NCBI RefSeq assembly: GCF_000397205.1
Contig: NC_021237.1
Span: 4,819,501 to 4,883,500, forward strand
DNA: 64,000 bases
Source of the DNA: Pseudomonas protegens CHA0
GTDB taxonomy: Bacteria > Pseudomonadota > Gammaproteobacteria > Pseudomonadales > Pseudomonadaceae
Direction of reading: 5' to 3'
Part shown: piece after piece, positions 33,269-41,546 of the stretch
Position numbering within the stretch: the first letter of the stretch is position 1
How the letters are laid out: each line of letters starts with the position of its first letter
The notes under the pieces: model-generated
What the model was told of the DNA's origin: nothing
Database searches by the model: none
What the model saw: the letters and a program-made list of their open reading frames with translations, nothing else
Made by a program: the position numbers and the translations under genes

Positions 33269-34684
33269 ATGTTCGGCGCGACGCTGTGGTTGACCCTGGC
33301 CACCCTGACCGGGCTGGCCGCCGGCTTTGCCCGGGAATGGCTGCTGGTGGCGGCCTGGGGCGCCGGTGGCCAGAGCGATGGTTTCCTGGTGGCGATGTTC
33401 CTGCCCGAGGCCCTGCGCATGGCCCTGGCTGCGGGCCTGCTGAGCGCCGCCGCGCTGCCGCTGTACCAGCAGCGCTCGGCCGGGGAGCAACAGGCCTGGC
33501 TCAGTGCCCTGGCCCCCCGCCTATTGCTGTGTGGGCTGCTGCTGGCGCTGCTGCTGAGCCTCGGCGCGCCGCTATGGGTACGCCTGATCGGCCCCGGCCT
33601 GGGCAGCGACGGTTATGCCCTGGCCAGCGGCGGCCTGCACTGGCTAGCCTGGTGCGCGCCGGGGTTCATTCTCCACGGCCTGTTCTGCGTCCCTCTGCAG
33701 GCTCGCGCCCGCTTTGTCCTGGCGGGCCTGGGCTCGCTGCTGTTCAACCTGCCGCCAGTGATCTACCTGGCGAGCCTGCACCATGCCGCCACCCCCACCG
33801 GTCTGGCCGCGGCCTGTGTGCTCGGCAGCCTGCTGATGCCAACGGTGCTTTTGCCGAGCCTGCTGCGCGATGGCTGGCGGCCCTGGCGCATGCAGGACGC
33901 GCCCGGGGCCGGGCGCGAGTTGCTGCAACGCATCGGCCCGCTGCTGAGCAGCAACCTCGCCAGCCAGGGCCTGGCCCTGCTGGAGCGCATGGCGGCCTCA
34001 TTGCTGGGTGAAGGGGCGGTTACCTGGATCAACCTGGCACGCAAGCTGATCAACCTGCCGCTGATCGCCCTGATGAGCCTCAACCAGGTGCTGCTCGGGC
34101 TGATGAGCGGCAGCTCCGGCGAGCAGCGCCTGGACCTGCTGCGCAAAGGCCTGAGCAGCGCCACCCTGCTGACCATTCCTGCGGTGGTCGGGCTGATTGG
34201 CGCCGCCGCCGCGCTGGTGCACCTGCTGCTGCCCAATCAAGCGGCGGACAGCCCCTTGCCGGAGCTCTTGGCCTGGTTCTCGGTACCGCTGATGTTCGGC
34301 GCCTGGAACGCCCTGCTGGCGCGCTACGCCTATGCCGCCGGCGACACCCGCATGCCGCTCAATTGCGAACTGGCCGGCAGCCTGCTCAATGCCCTGCTGC
34401 TGGCGGCGCTGCCGTATTTCCTCGGTTTGATCGGCATCGCCCTGGCGGCGATCTGCGGGGTGATCCTCACCGGCCTGCTGCTGATGCGCCGCCAGCAGTT
34501 GCTGGGGCTGGTGCCTTGGCGCAGTCATTGGCTGATCGGCCTGGGTGGCATGGCCCTGGCGGCGCTGTTCCTGCATCCGCTGACCTCGATCTGGTGGCAA
34601 CTGGGCCTGAGCAGCGCCTGCGGCCTGCTGCTGTTGCTGATCCTCGCGGCCTGGCTGCGGCCCTGGCGCCAGAACCTGACCTGA
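33269..34684 (+). CDS. pslK: MurJ/MviN-like lipid-linked oligosaccharide flippase PslK
   Basis: 471 residues, very hydrophobic, with about 13 membrane helices. The start MFGATLWLTLATLTGLAAGFAREWLLVAAWGAGGQSDGFLVAMFLPEALR is typical of MurJ-family exporters. It should flip lipid-linked Psl units outward. Starts 9 bp after the acetyltransferase. Confidence 0.85.
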   Translation: MFGATLWLTLATLTGLAAGFAREWLLVAAWGAGGQSDGFLVAMFLPEALRMALAAGLLSAAALPLYQQRSAGEQQAWLSALAPRLLLCGLLLALLLSLGAPLWVRLIGPGLGSDGYALASGGLHWLAWCAPGFILHGLFCVPLQARARFVLAGLGSLLFNLPPVIYLASLHHAATPTGLAAACVLGSLLMPTVLLPSLLRDGWRPWRMQDAPGAGRELLQRIGPLLSSNLASQGLALLERMAASLLGEGAVTWINLARKLINLPLIALMSLNQVLLGLMSGSSGEQRLDLLRKGLSSATLLTIPAVVGLIGAAAALVHLLLPNQAADSPLPELLAWFSVPLMFGAWNALLARYAYAAGDTRMPLNCELAGSLLNALLLAALPYFLGLIGIALAAICGVILTGLLLMRRQQLLGLVPWRSHWLIGLGGMALAALFLHPLTSIWWQLGLSSACGLLLLLILAAWLRPWRQNLT

Positions 34685-34700
34685 ACCGGAGGCTTGGACA

Positions 34701-35627
34701 ATGTCGACACTGCGCGTGGCCTGTGTGATTCCCACCTACAACGGTTGCCAGGACCTGGCGCGGCTGCTGGATTCTCTGGAAATCCAGAGCGCGCCCTTCG
34801 ATACCCTGATCGTCGACTCCAGCTCCAGCGACGGCACCTACGAGCTGGCGCTGGCACGCTGCGCCAATGTGCTGCGCATCGACAGCCGCGACTTCAACCA
34901 CGGCGGCACCCGGCAACTGATGGTGGAGCGCAACGCCGATTACGACCTCTATGTGTTCATGACCCAGGATGCCTACCTGGAAGATGCCGAAGGTCTCGCC
35001 CGCATCGTCGCGCCCTTCGCCGACCCGCAAGTGGGAGCAGTATGCGGTCGCCAGTTGCCGCACCTCGATGCCAGCCCCCTGGCCAACCATGCGCGGTTGT
35101 TCAACTACCCGCCGACTTCCCAGGTGAAAAGCCTGGCCGATGTGCCGGCACTGGGGATCAAGACCGCCTTCATGTCCAACTCGTTTTCCGCCTACCGGCG
35201 CGAGGCGCTGATGCAGGTCGGCGGCTTTCCCAACCACGTGATCCTGTCCGAAGACATGTATGTGGGCGCGAAGATGCTGCTGGCCGGCTGGAAGGTTGCC
35301 TATGAAGGCAGCGCCTGCTGCCGCCACTCCCATAACTACAGCCTCAAGGAAGAGTTCCGCCGCTACTTCGACATTGGCGTATTCCATGCCCGGGAACCCT
35401 GGATCCGCCAAGCCTTCGGTGGCGCCGGTGGCGAAGGCCTGCGCTACGTCCAGTCCGAACTGCGCTTCCTCGGCCCCGGGCGCCTGGGGCAGTGGCCCGG
35501 GTCGCTGCTGCGCAACGCGGTGAAGCTCTTCGCCTACAAACTCAGCCAGCAGGAGCGCTACCTGCCCCTGGGCCTGAAAAGAAAGCTCGGCATGTACAAG
35601 CGCTATTGGGACAGCCCCTATGCCTGA
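34701..35627 (+). CDS. pslC: Glycosyltransferase family 2 PslC
   Basis: 308 residues. The GT-A donor site includes VACVIPTYNGCQDLARLLDSLE, VDSSSSDGT and VFMTQDAYLED (a DxD-like TQDA), and FPNHVILSEDMYVGAKMLLAGWKV is near 175-197. It resembles rhamnosyl/mannosyl transferases. GGAGG precedes ATG. It is the last of the psl genes; in P. aeruginosa it is third, so the operon has been rearranged. Confidence 0.82.
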   Translation: MSTLRVACVIPTYNGCQDLARLLDSLEIQSAPFDTLIVDSSSSDGTYELALARCANVLRIDSRDFNHGGTRQLMVERNADYDLYVFMTQDAYLEDAEGLARIVAPFADPQVGAVCGRQLPHLDASPLANHARLFNYPPTSQVKSLADVPALGIKTAFMSNSFSAYRREALMQVGGFPNHVILSEDMYVGAKMLLAGWKVAYEGSACCRHSHNYSLKEEFRRYFDIGVFHAREPWIRQAFGGAGGEGLRYVQSELRFLGPGRLGQWPGSLLRNAVKLFAYKLSQQERYLPLGLKRKLGMYKRYWDSPYA

Positions 35628-35754
35628 ACCGAGCCCCCAGGCCTAAAGTGAATTTTCTGACCGAAGAAAGAGAATCACCTGAATTGACCCTGCGGGGCCA
35701 ATCAGTGACTGTGCATGTCAGGCACTGACGCCTCATACAAGGAAGTGCACCGTC

Positions 35755-36009
35755 ATGAAAGACAAGGAGTTTTATCCGCAAGCGCGATCACCGCTCAAGC
35801 ATCTGCAGGGCCAGCCCTGGGGGGCCACCCGCTCCCCCCGGGAGCTCGACCTGCCTCTTTCCTCGCAGCCGCTGCCGCGTCATTGTCGGCACCTGTCGTG
35901 GCTCAAGCGCCTGGCCAGGGCGGTACTGGCCGCTGCACTGCTGGCGGGCCTGGTGACCTGGGGTTTGCACAGCCGCTTCGGCCTGTTGCTGCTGTTGCTG
36001 CTGCGCTAA
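35755..36009 (+). CDS. Small single-span membrane protein at the psl end
   Basis: 84 residues. The first 48 are polar and Pro/Arg-rich. The C-terminal 33 (LKRLARAVLAAALLAGLVTWGLHSRFGLLLLLLLR) form one long or two short membrane segments. AAGGAAG precedes the ATG. It is on the psl strand, 127 bp after pslC, and I see no terminator between. I do not recognise the family, and it may be a psl accessory or unrelated. Confidence 0.55.
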   Translation: MKDKEFYPQARSPLKHLQGQPWGATRSPRELDLPLSSQPLPRHCRHLSWLKRLARAVLAAALLAGLVTWGLHSRFGLLLLLLLR

Positions 36010-36054
36010 ACCGCTCGGCGCGGGCCGGTGGCAGCCGGGCCCGCGCTGCCGGGG

Positions 36055-37281
36055 TCAATCCAGCACTTCACTCAGGGGAATGAAGTTGACCCGATCGCCC
36101 TGCACCAGGGTCCGCCCTTCAAGCACCTCCACCAGCCCTTCGGCCCAGGCCGCACTGCGCAACACGCCCGAGCTCTGGTTGCGGTAGATAATCGCCTGCC
36201 CGTTCTCCAGGCGCCCCCGCAGGTATTCGCGGCGATTGCCGGGCTGGGGCCAGGCAAAACCCGCCGGCACCTGGAAGCTCAGGGGCTGCACCTGCTGCAC
36301 GCCCTGGCGACGCAACAGGTAGGGGCGCGCCAGCAGGGCGAAGGTCACCAGGGTCGATGCCGGATTACCGGGCAGGCCGATCACCGGCACGCCGCGAAAA
36401 TGGCCGAAGGTCAACGGCTTGCCGGGCTTGATCGCCAGCTTCCACAGGGCCAGCTCGCCCTCTTCGCGCAGGGCGATGCCCAGGAAGTCCGCCTCTCCCA
36501 CCGAGACACCACCGGTGGACAGGATCAGGTCGACCTCCCCCAGTTCCGCCAGGCGCTGGCGGGTCGCGGCCAGATCGTCAGGGAGGATTCCCGCATCCAG
36601 CACCTCACAGCCCAGGCGCTGCAACCAACTGCACAGCACCACCCGGTTACTGTTGTAGATCTGGCCCGGCCCCAGGGGCTGGCCAGGTTCCACCAGTTCG
36701 TCACCGGTGGACAGCACCGCCACCCGGACCCGGCGCACCACTTCAAGCTCGGCGCAGCCCAGGGAGGCAGCCAGGCCTTGCTCGATCGGCCCCAGGCGAG
36801 TGCCAGCCGCGAGCACCTGCTCGCCCACCGTAGTTTCCTGGCCCTGGGGGCGAATGTTCTGACCCAGTTGCAGAGGTTCGCTAAACAGCACGCGCTGATC
36901 GTCCTGGACCTGGGCGTTTTCCTGCATCTCGACGCAGTCCGCCCCGGCCGGCACCGGCGCACCGGTGAAAATCCGCGCGCAGGTCCCGGGCTGCAGTGGC
37001 TCTGGCGCCTGACCGGCAAAGATCCGCTGACTGACCGGCAGGGGTTCCCCCCGCCAGTCCTCCAGACGCAGGGCGTAACCGTCCATGGCGCTGTTGGGCC
37101 AGGGCGGCAGGTCCAGGCTGGAGATCAGCGCCTCCGCCAGCACCCGGCCCTGAGTCGCCGCCAACGGCAAGCGCTCACGCTCGAGGATGGGGGCCGAACC
37201 GGCCATCGCCAACAGGCGCTCCAATGCCTCTTCCACCGGCATCAGGGCGCCCTGCTTGCCCGGCTTACCCGCGGGATTCAC
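36055..37281 (-). CDS. moeA: Molybdopterin molybdenumtransferase MoeA
   Basis: 408 residues, usual length. Domains include LPPWPNSAMDGYALR, CARIFTGAPVPAGADCVEMQE and the MoCF-binding LSTGDEL and LSTGGVSVGEADF, then PVIGLPGNPASTLVTF. It inserts molybdate into adenylylated molybdopterin. The GTG at 37281 overlaps the end of moaB by 17 bp; ATG 37242 is a possible shorter start. Confidence 0.93.
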   Translation of the reverse strand: MNPAGKPGKQGALMPVEEALERLLAMAGSAPILERERLPLAATQGRVLAEALISSLDLPPWPNSAMDGYALRLEDWRGEPLPVSQRIFAGQAPEPLQPGTCARIFTGAPVPAGADCVEMQENAQVQDDQRVLFSEPLQLGQNIRPQGQETTVGEQVLAAGTRLGPIEQGLAASLGCAELEVVRRVRVAVLSTGDELVEPGQPLGPGQIYNSNRVVLCSWLQRLGCEVLDAGILPDDLAATRQRLAELGEVDLILSTGGVSVGEADFLGIALREEGELALWKLAIKPGKPLTFGHFRGVPVIGLPGNPASTLVTFALLARPYLLRRQGVQQVQPLSFQVPAGFAWPQPGNRREYLRGRLENGQAIIYRNQSSGVLRSAAWAEGLVEVLEGRTLVQGDRVNFIPLSEVLD

Positions 37282-37804
37282 AGGGTGCCGCCTGTTTCAG
37301 GTGAGGAACGAAATTGCACGGCCGGTGCCGCGAATCCAGCTGTTCGGCGAGGATGCCGTCCCAGCCGGTGCGCACCGCATTGGTGGAACCCGGCAGGCAG
37401 CACACCAGGGTGCCATTGGCCAGCCCTGCCAGTGCCCGGGATTGCACAGTGGAGGTGCCGATATCGGCGACCGATATCTGCCGGAACAGTTCGCCAAAGC
37501 CGTCGACCTGCTTGTCAAGCAGGCAGGCCACGGCTTCCGGGGTGCTGTCACGGCCAGTGAAGCCGGTACCGCCGGTGATCAGCACCACCTGCACCACGTC
37601 GTCGGCAATCCAGGTCGCGACCTGGGCGCGGATCTTGTACAGATCGTCCTTGAGCAGCACCCGTGCCGCCAGACGATGGCCGGCGGCGCCCAGGCGCTCG
37701 ACAAAGACCTGCCCGGAGGTGTCGGTTTCCAGGGTGCGGGTATCACTGACAGTCAGTACCGCAATGTTCAGCGGCGCAAAAGGTACATCAGCCTTGGCTT
37801 TCAT
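37265..37804 (-). CDS. moaB: Molybdenum cofactor biosynthesis protein MoaB
   Basis: 179 residues. The MoCF_biosynth fold shows LNIAVLTVSDTRTLETDTSGQ at the start, ITGGTGFTGRDSTPEAV near 95 and the C-terminal CLPGSTNAVRTGWDGILAEQLD. MoaB-type enzymes adenylylate molybdopterin before MoeA acts. It is first in the moaB-moeA operon. Confidence 0.93.
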   Translation of the reverse strand: MKAKADVPFAPLNIAVLTVSDTRTLETDTSGQVFVERLGAAGHRLAARVLLKDDLYKIRAQVATWIADDVVQVVLITGGTGFTGRDSTPEAVACLLDKQVDGFGELFRQISVADIGTSTVQSRALAGLANGTLVCCLPGSTNAVRTGWDGILAEQLDSRHRPCNFVPHLKQAAPCESRG

Positions 37805-38046
37805 AGGCTCGATCCAAAGGTAGGAGAAACAGCTCGTTGTTATATCACAGCGCTCCGGCCTGCCGCCGCTGTGGCCTCGGCAATAGCCCCCAGTGGGTAG
37901 ACGCTGTTGCGAACTCGGCTAATCTGCCGCGGCGAACGCCTGCGATCTGCCCGGCAACGTGGCAGAATGTCCCTGGCCAAGGAACTTGCAGACGTTGTAT
38001 ACGTCTGAAGACCAGCACTCAAAAGTACTCATTTCGGAGACACACA

Positions 38047-38268
38047 ATGACTCAACGGACCCTCGCCACTCTCATGCTCGCACTGGGCCTGGCCACTCTC
38101 GCCGGTTGCGCCTCGCCGACAGTGATCACCTTGAATGACGGTCGCGAAATCCAGGCCGTCGATACCCCTAAATACGACAAGGATTCCGGTTTCTACGAGT
38201 TTGAACAGCTGGACGGCAAGCAGACTCGCATCAACAAGGATCAGGTCCGTACCGTCAAAGAGCTGTAA
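38047..38268 (+). CDS. YgdI/YgdR-family small lipoprotein
   Basis: 73 residues. The signal MTQRTLATLMLALGLATLAGC places the lipid Cys at 21. The DUF903 core TVITLNDGREIQAVDTPKYDKDSGFYEFEQLDGKQTRINKDQVRTVKEL covers the rest. The role of this outer-membrane lipoprotein is unknown. Upstream 242 bp separate it from moaB, and a strong terminator follows. Confidence 0.92.
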   Translation: MTQRTLATLMLALGLATLAGCASPTVITLNDGREIQAVDTPKYDKDSGFYEFEQLDGKQTRINKDQVRTVKEL

Positions 38269-38290
38269 GCCTGACGGTTGTCGACCTGAA

Positions 38291-38325
38291 AACAATAAAA
38301 CCCGCCTGGTGCGGGTTTTATTGTT
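38291..38325. terminator. Bidirectional rho-independent terminator
   Basis: AACAATAAAACCCGC (38291-38305) pairs perfectly with GCGGGTTTTATTGTT across a 5-bp loop. A and T runs are inside the stem, so it works in both directions for the lipoprotein gene (plus) and the pseudouridine synthase gene (minus). Confidence 0.92.
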
Positions 38326-38341
38326 TCTGCGCCTGGGGTAT

Positions 38342-39232
38342 TCACCACTGCAGGCTGATGCGGCTCGCGAACTCGCGTTCCTGCCCGCTCAACGGGTCGA
38401 TGAAACGCAGCCCCTGGGCCAGCAGCTTCAGCGGCCGGGCATAGTCGTCCTCGATGTCCTTGAGCACCTCGGGATAAAAGGGATCGTTGCAGATCGCCGC
38501 TCCCAGGGCATTCATATGCACCCGCAGTTGGTGCTTCTTGCCCGTGACCGGGTACAGGGCGTAACGCCACAGCTCGCCGTGTTTCTCCCTGACCTCGATG
38601 GCTGTTTCGGTATTGCTTGGCCCCTGCGCTTCTTGCATGCGGAAGAAGGGCTCACCGTCCACCAGCCGGCTCTTGTGCAGCAGCGGAAAGTTCAACTGCG
38701 GCAAGGCAGCGGCAATCGCCTCGTAGCGTTTTTCTATCTTGCGGGTGGGAAACAGCGCCTGATAGGCCGAGCGACTGTCTGGGTTCGCGGAGAACAGCAC
38801 CAGCCCAGCCGTATGCCGGTCGATACGATGCAGGGGCACTAGGTGCGGGTTGCCCAGGCGCCGGATCAAGCGCCGCAGCAACGTCTGCTCGACGTACTCT
38901 CCTGCCGGGGTCACCGGCAAAAAGTGCGGCTTGTCCGCCACCACCAGATGCTCATCGGCGTAGAGGATGGTTTCCTCGACCGGAATCACCTTTTCATCCG
39001 GCACCTCGCGAAAGTAGTGAATCCTCAAGCCTTCGCGATAGGCCAGCTCCAGACTGATGGGCTGGCCCTGCCCGTCCAGCACCCGGCCACGGGCGATACG
39101 GTCCAGCCACTGCTCGCGGCTGATGGCCTTGAAGTGATCACACAGGCAATCCAGCACCGTCGCCCAGGAGCCCGGGGGCAGGTACAGGGTACTGGCCTGA
39201 TGCTGTGCAGCGGAAAAAGGTGCGGATGACAT
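38342..39232 (-). CDS. RluA-family RNA pseudouridine synthase
   Basis: 296 residues. The catalytic Asp motif is VPLHRIDRHTAGLVLFS near 133-149, and the family segments LVVADKPHFLPVTPAG and GKKHQLRVHMNALG are visible. An S4-like N-terminal part (VLDCLCDHFKAISREQWLDRIARGRVL) precedes them. It isomerises uridine in rRNA or tRNA; the target cannot be told. ATG 39232 is chosen over a TTG seven codons upstream. Confidence 0.9.
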   Translation of the reverse strand: MSSAPFSAAQHQASTLYLPPGSWATVLDCLCDHFKAISREQWLDRIARGRVLDGQGQPISLELAYREGLRIHYFREVPDEKVIPVEETILYADEHLVVADKPHFLPVTPAGEYVEQTLLRRLIRRLGNPHLVPLHRIDRHTAGLVLFSANPDSRSAYQALFPTRKIEKRYEAIAAALPQLNFPLLHKSRLVDGEPFFRMQEAQGPSNTETAIEVREKHGELWRYALYPVTGKKHQLRVHMNALGAAICNDPFYPEVLKDIEDDYARPLKLLAQGLRFIDPLSGQEREFASRISLQW

Positions 39233-39311
39233 ACAAAAAGCTCGAAGGATCAATGCAGGGCGGCATTATCCAACAGCCGCCACAAGGAACCTAGGAACAG
39301 TTTCCGAGGTT

Positions 39312-39635
39312 TCAGGCGCAGGACTGCTTGGCCTGGGCCGCGGCCTCGGTGAACTCCTTGAGCCAGCGCAGTACATCCACCGCCTCCCAGCGGCCCGGAT
39401 CGTAGAGGGCGTACAACAGCCCCTGGTAACCCACCACGTCCAGTTGCCGGTGGTAGCCCGCACGCTGGAACAAGGCTTCGATCTCGGCAAAGCAGGTGTT
39501 GAAGTGCAGCTTGTTGAAAGGCGTCTTGCCTTCGGTGACCAACCCGTCCAGGCGCAGCTCAAGCACCGCTTCACGCACCACATCGGTGGGCATGCTGTTC
39601 ACGCTGTTTTTCAGTTGTTCGACATTGACCATCAT
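39312..39635 (-). CDS. Second gene of an SOS-box operon, function unknown
   Basis: 107 residues, no signal or membrane segment. Residues 1-35 (VEQLKNSVNSMPTDVVREAVLELRLDGLVTEGK) look like a winged-helix or coiled-coil module. The rest is acidic and ends KQSCA. AAAGGAATAG precedes ATG 39635. It starts 37 bp after the UmuD-like gene on the same strand, so it should be expressed from the LexA-controlled promoter. I do not recognise the family. Confidence 0.75.
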   Translation of the reverse strand: MMVNVEQLKNSVNSMPTDVVREAVLELRLDGLVTEGKTPFNKLHFNTCFAEIEALFQRAGYHRQLDVVGYQGLLYALYDPGRWEAVDVLRWLKEFTEAAAQAKQSCA

Positions 39636-39672
39636 CTATTCCTTTAACGGTTTGAAGCGTCCACCACACTCA

Positions 39673-40119
39673 TCAGGGCTGCTTGCGCCCCACATAACTG
39701 ACCACCCACAACACCACGCCCCAGATCTCGATCGAGCCCAGGTCATCCAGAACGATGGAGGGGATTGAAGGGCGCGCCGCCTTGAGCAGCAAGCCGCCAC
39801 GAGGATCGGGCGCCAGCAGGCGCAGCGAGTATTCGCTGGCGCCCTGAGCCCGAACCACCAGGTACTGGTCGACCGCCGGAGTGGCCGAGCGGTCGACGAT
39901 CAACCGGTCACCGGGGTAGATGCCGAACCCCAGCAGGTTGTCATCGTCCACCAGCAGGCCATGGATCTGCGGCGCGCCCAGGCCCAGGGTCCGGTCGAGG
40001 GAAAAACCGCTGCCGCTGGGACCATCGGCCAACGCGGCAGGCTCGCTGTCACCCAGCGGCGCAAAGCGGGCTGGCATCGGTTGCGAGCGTTCGGTACCGG
40101 TCAGGAAAGTGAGAGACAT
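39673..40119 (-). CDS. UmuD-like S24 protein without the Ser-Lys dyad
   Basis: 148 residues, colinear with UmuD. In E. coli UmuD the catalytic Ser is in GDSM and Lys in VKKL. Here the equivalent positions read VDDDNLLGFGIYPGD (Ser to Asn, Met to Leu) and EYSLRLLA (Lys to Arg). The cleavage region QCGF is replaced by GSGF. The C-terminal IEIWGVVLWVVSYV matches UmuD's beta strand. So the fold is kept but self-cleavage is probably lost. A LexA box 18 bp upstream makes it SOS-induced. No umuC is adjacent. It may bind polymerase partners without processing. Confidence 0.8.
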   Translation of the reverse strand: MSLTFLTGTERSQPMPARFAPLGDSEPAALADGPSGSGFSLDRTLGLGAPQIHGLLVDDDNLLGFGIYPGDRLIVDRSATPAVDQYLVVRAQGASEYSLRLLAPDPRGGLLLKAARPSIPSIVLDDLGSIEIWGVVLWVVSYVGRKQP

Positions 40120-40137
40120 GGCGAGACTCCTCGATAG

Positions 40138-40153
40138 CTGTATATGCATACAG
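40138..40153. promoter_or_regulatory. LexA (SOS) box
   Basis: CTGTATATGCATACAG is a perfect CTGT-N8-ACAG palindrome, matching the gamma-proteobacterial LexA consensus. It lies 18 bp upstream of the UmuD-like ATG at 40119, so it would overlap that promoter. Confidence 0.9.
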
Positions 40154-40232
40154 TAAACCAATCGAGAGCTCTCGCCAATGAATTCGCACGATGAGCGACG
40201 GGCGGAAACCCTGCCCGCCCCCCCCTGGTGCA

Positions 40233-40469
40233 TCAGCGCAGGAAGGCCACCACTTGCTCGGCGTCGAAGGGCCAGCCCAGCTCGGCGCCGGTATCCACCC
40301 GGCGCAGTACCGGGATGCGCAGGCCGTAGCTGTCGAACAGTTGCTGGCTGTCGGCGATATCCACCAGTTCGACCATCAGGCCGTGCTCCACCAGGGGCAT
40401 CAGCTCGGCCTCGGCCAGTTCGCACAGGTGGCATCCAAGGGTGCCGAACAATTGGCATTCAGGGGGCAT
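40233..40469 (-). CDS. Glutaredoxin-family protein (DUF836)
   Basis: 78 residues. The redox motif CHLC is at about 13-16 (FGTLGCHLCELAEAEL), and the cis-Pro is in YGLRIPVLRR. The family name reflects sequence only; electron donor and target are unknown. Single gene, separated from the SOS operon. Confidence 0.85.
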   Translation of the reverse strand: MPPECQLFGTLGCHLCELAEAELMPLVEHGLMVELVDIADSQQLFDSYGLRIPVLRRVDTGAELGWPFDAEQVVAFLR

Positions 40470-40538
40470 GACTGGGCAACCAAAAAAGAACAGGTGCCTA
40501 TTCTAGGCCCGAGAGAAAAAGCCGTCGACCAAGCGCCC

Positions 40539-41510
40539 TCAGAGAATGAAACGGACCCGGCGACTGACCATGATCAACAGCGGCGCAACGCCAAAGGCCA
40601 GCAGCAGGACCAGCCCGGCCATGCCGTTGCCATAGGGCATGCCCAGGGACAAGGCGCCGAAGATGAACCAGGGATGCACGTAATACACCGCCGAAGACAG
40701 CTTGGCCGCGAAGTTGCTGTGGGAGGCCCGGAAGTACACCTGGGGCAACAGGAACAGGGCCGGGGCAATAACCAGCAACGAGGCGAGGAAGTCGAAGTTC
40801 TGCTCTACATCGGCGCGCAGGGCGAAGTTCAGCGCCGCCTCGGCCAGGATCAGCCCCAACCCCAGCACCAGCCAGCAGCACACCCCGCGCCGGCTGAGCC
40901 GCTCTGCCAAGCGATGCCGGGCACAAAGAAAGCCGATGGCCATGAACGGGAAGCCCATGAACAGGAAATTGCGCGCGGTGTAGTCGTTCTGATTGAAGTG
41001 CTGGAGAAAGCCGTTGGGCAGTTCGTAGTAGACCCGCGCGTACTGCAGGCCCAGACCGATGAGGAACGCCGTCAGGGCCAGGCCGATCAGCGCACTTGAA
41101 CGCCAGCGACGCAGCACCAGCAGCATCGCTGCGCCGCCGAGCATGCCCACCAGGTACCAGAGGTGGAAATAGCCGATCAGCAGCTTCTTCACGACCCCCA
41201 GCACCCCGCCCAGGCTGGCGATCGTGCTCGGGTCGATGTACTGCGGGCTGTAGACCAGCATCCAGAACAGGTAGAGCAGAAGGCCGCGCTTGAACCACTG
41301 GGCGAAGGAGTGGCCGCTCTCCAGGGTCTGGAAGAGGTAGTAGCCGTTGATGATGAAGAACGTCGGCACCGCCACCCGGAACAGGCCGTTGCACAGCAAG
41401 TAGCCGACCCAGGTGTAATTGCCCCCCAGCAGCTTGCAGTGCAGCGCCACCACCATCACCGCCAGCAGGACTTTCAGCGCGTCGAGGTTTGCGTTGAGCA
41501 CTTTCGGCAT
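40539..41510 (-). CDS. Membrane O-acyltransferase, Acyltransferase_3 family (first of two)
   Basis: 323 residues, about ten membrane helices. The N-terminal NLDALKVLLAVMVVALHCKLLG carries the conserved His region, and VPTFFIINGYYLF is the second family motif. It probably transfers an acyl group to an envelope glycan. It lies 37 bp downstream of a second family member (41547-42641), so the two form an operon. P. aeruginosa PslL belongs to this family, and the psl operon 5 kb away lacks pslL. Any link is a guess. Confidence 0.82.
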   Translation of the reverse strand: MPKVLNANLDALKVLLAVMVVALHCKLLGGNYTWVGYLLCNGLFRVAVPTFFIINGYYLFQTLESGHSFAQWFKRGLLLYLFWMLVYSPQYIDPSTIASLGGVLGVVKKLLIGYFHLWYLVGMLGGAAMLLVLRRWRSSALIGLALTAFLIGLGLQYARVYYELPNGFLQHFNQNDYTARNFLFMGFPFMAIGFLCARHRLAERLSRRGVCCWLVLGLGLILAEAALNFALRADVEQNFDFLASLLVIAPALFLLPQVYFRASHSNFAAKLSSAVYYVHPWFIFGALSLGMPYGNGMAGLVLLLAFGVAPLLIMVSRRVRFIL

Positions 41511-41546
41511 CGATGGCTACCCGAGTAAGCAGGAAGGACCGGACGA

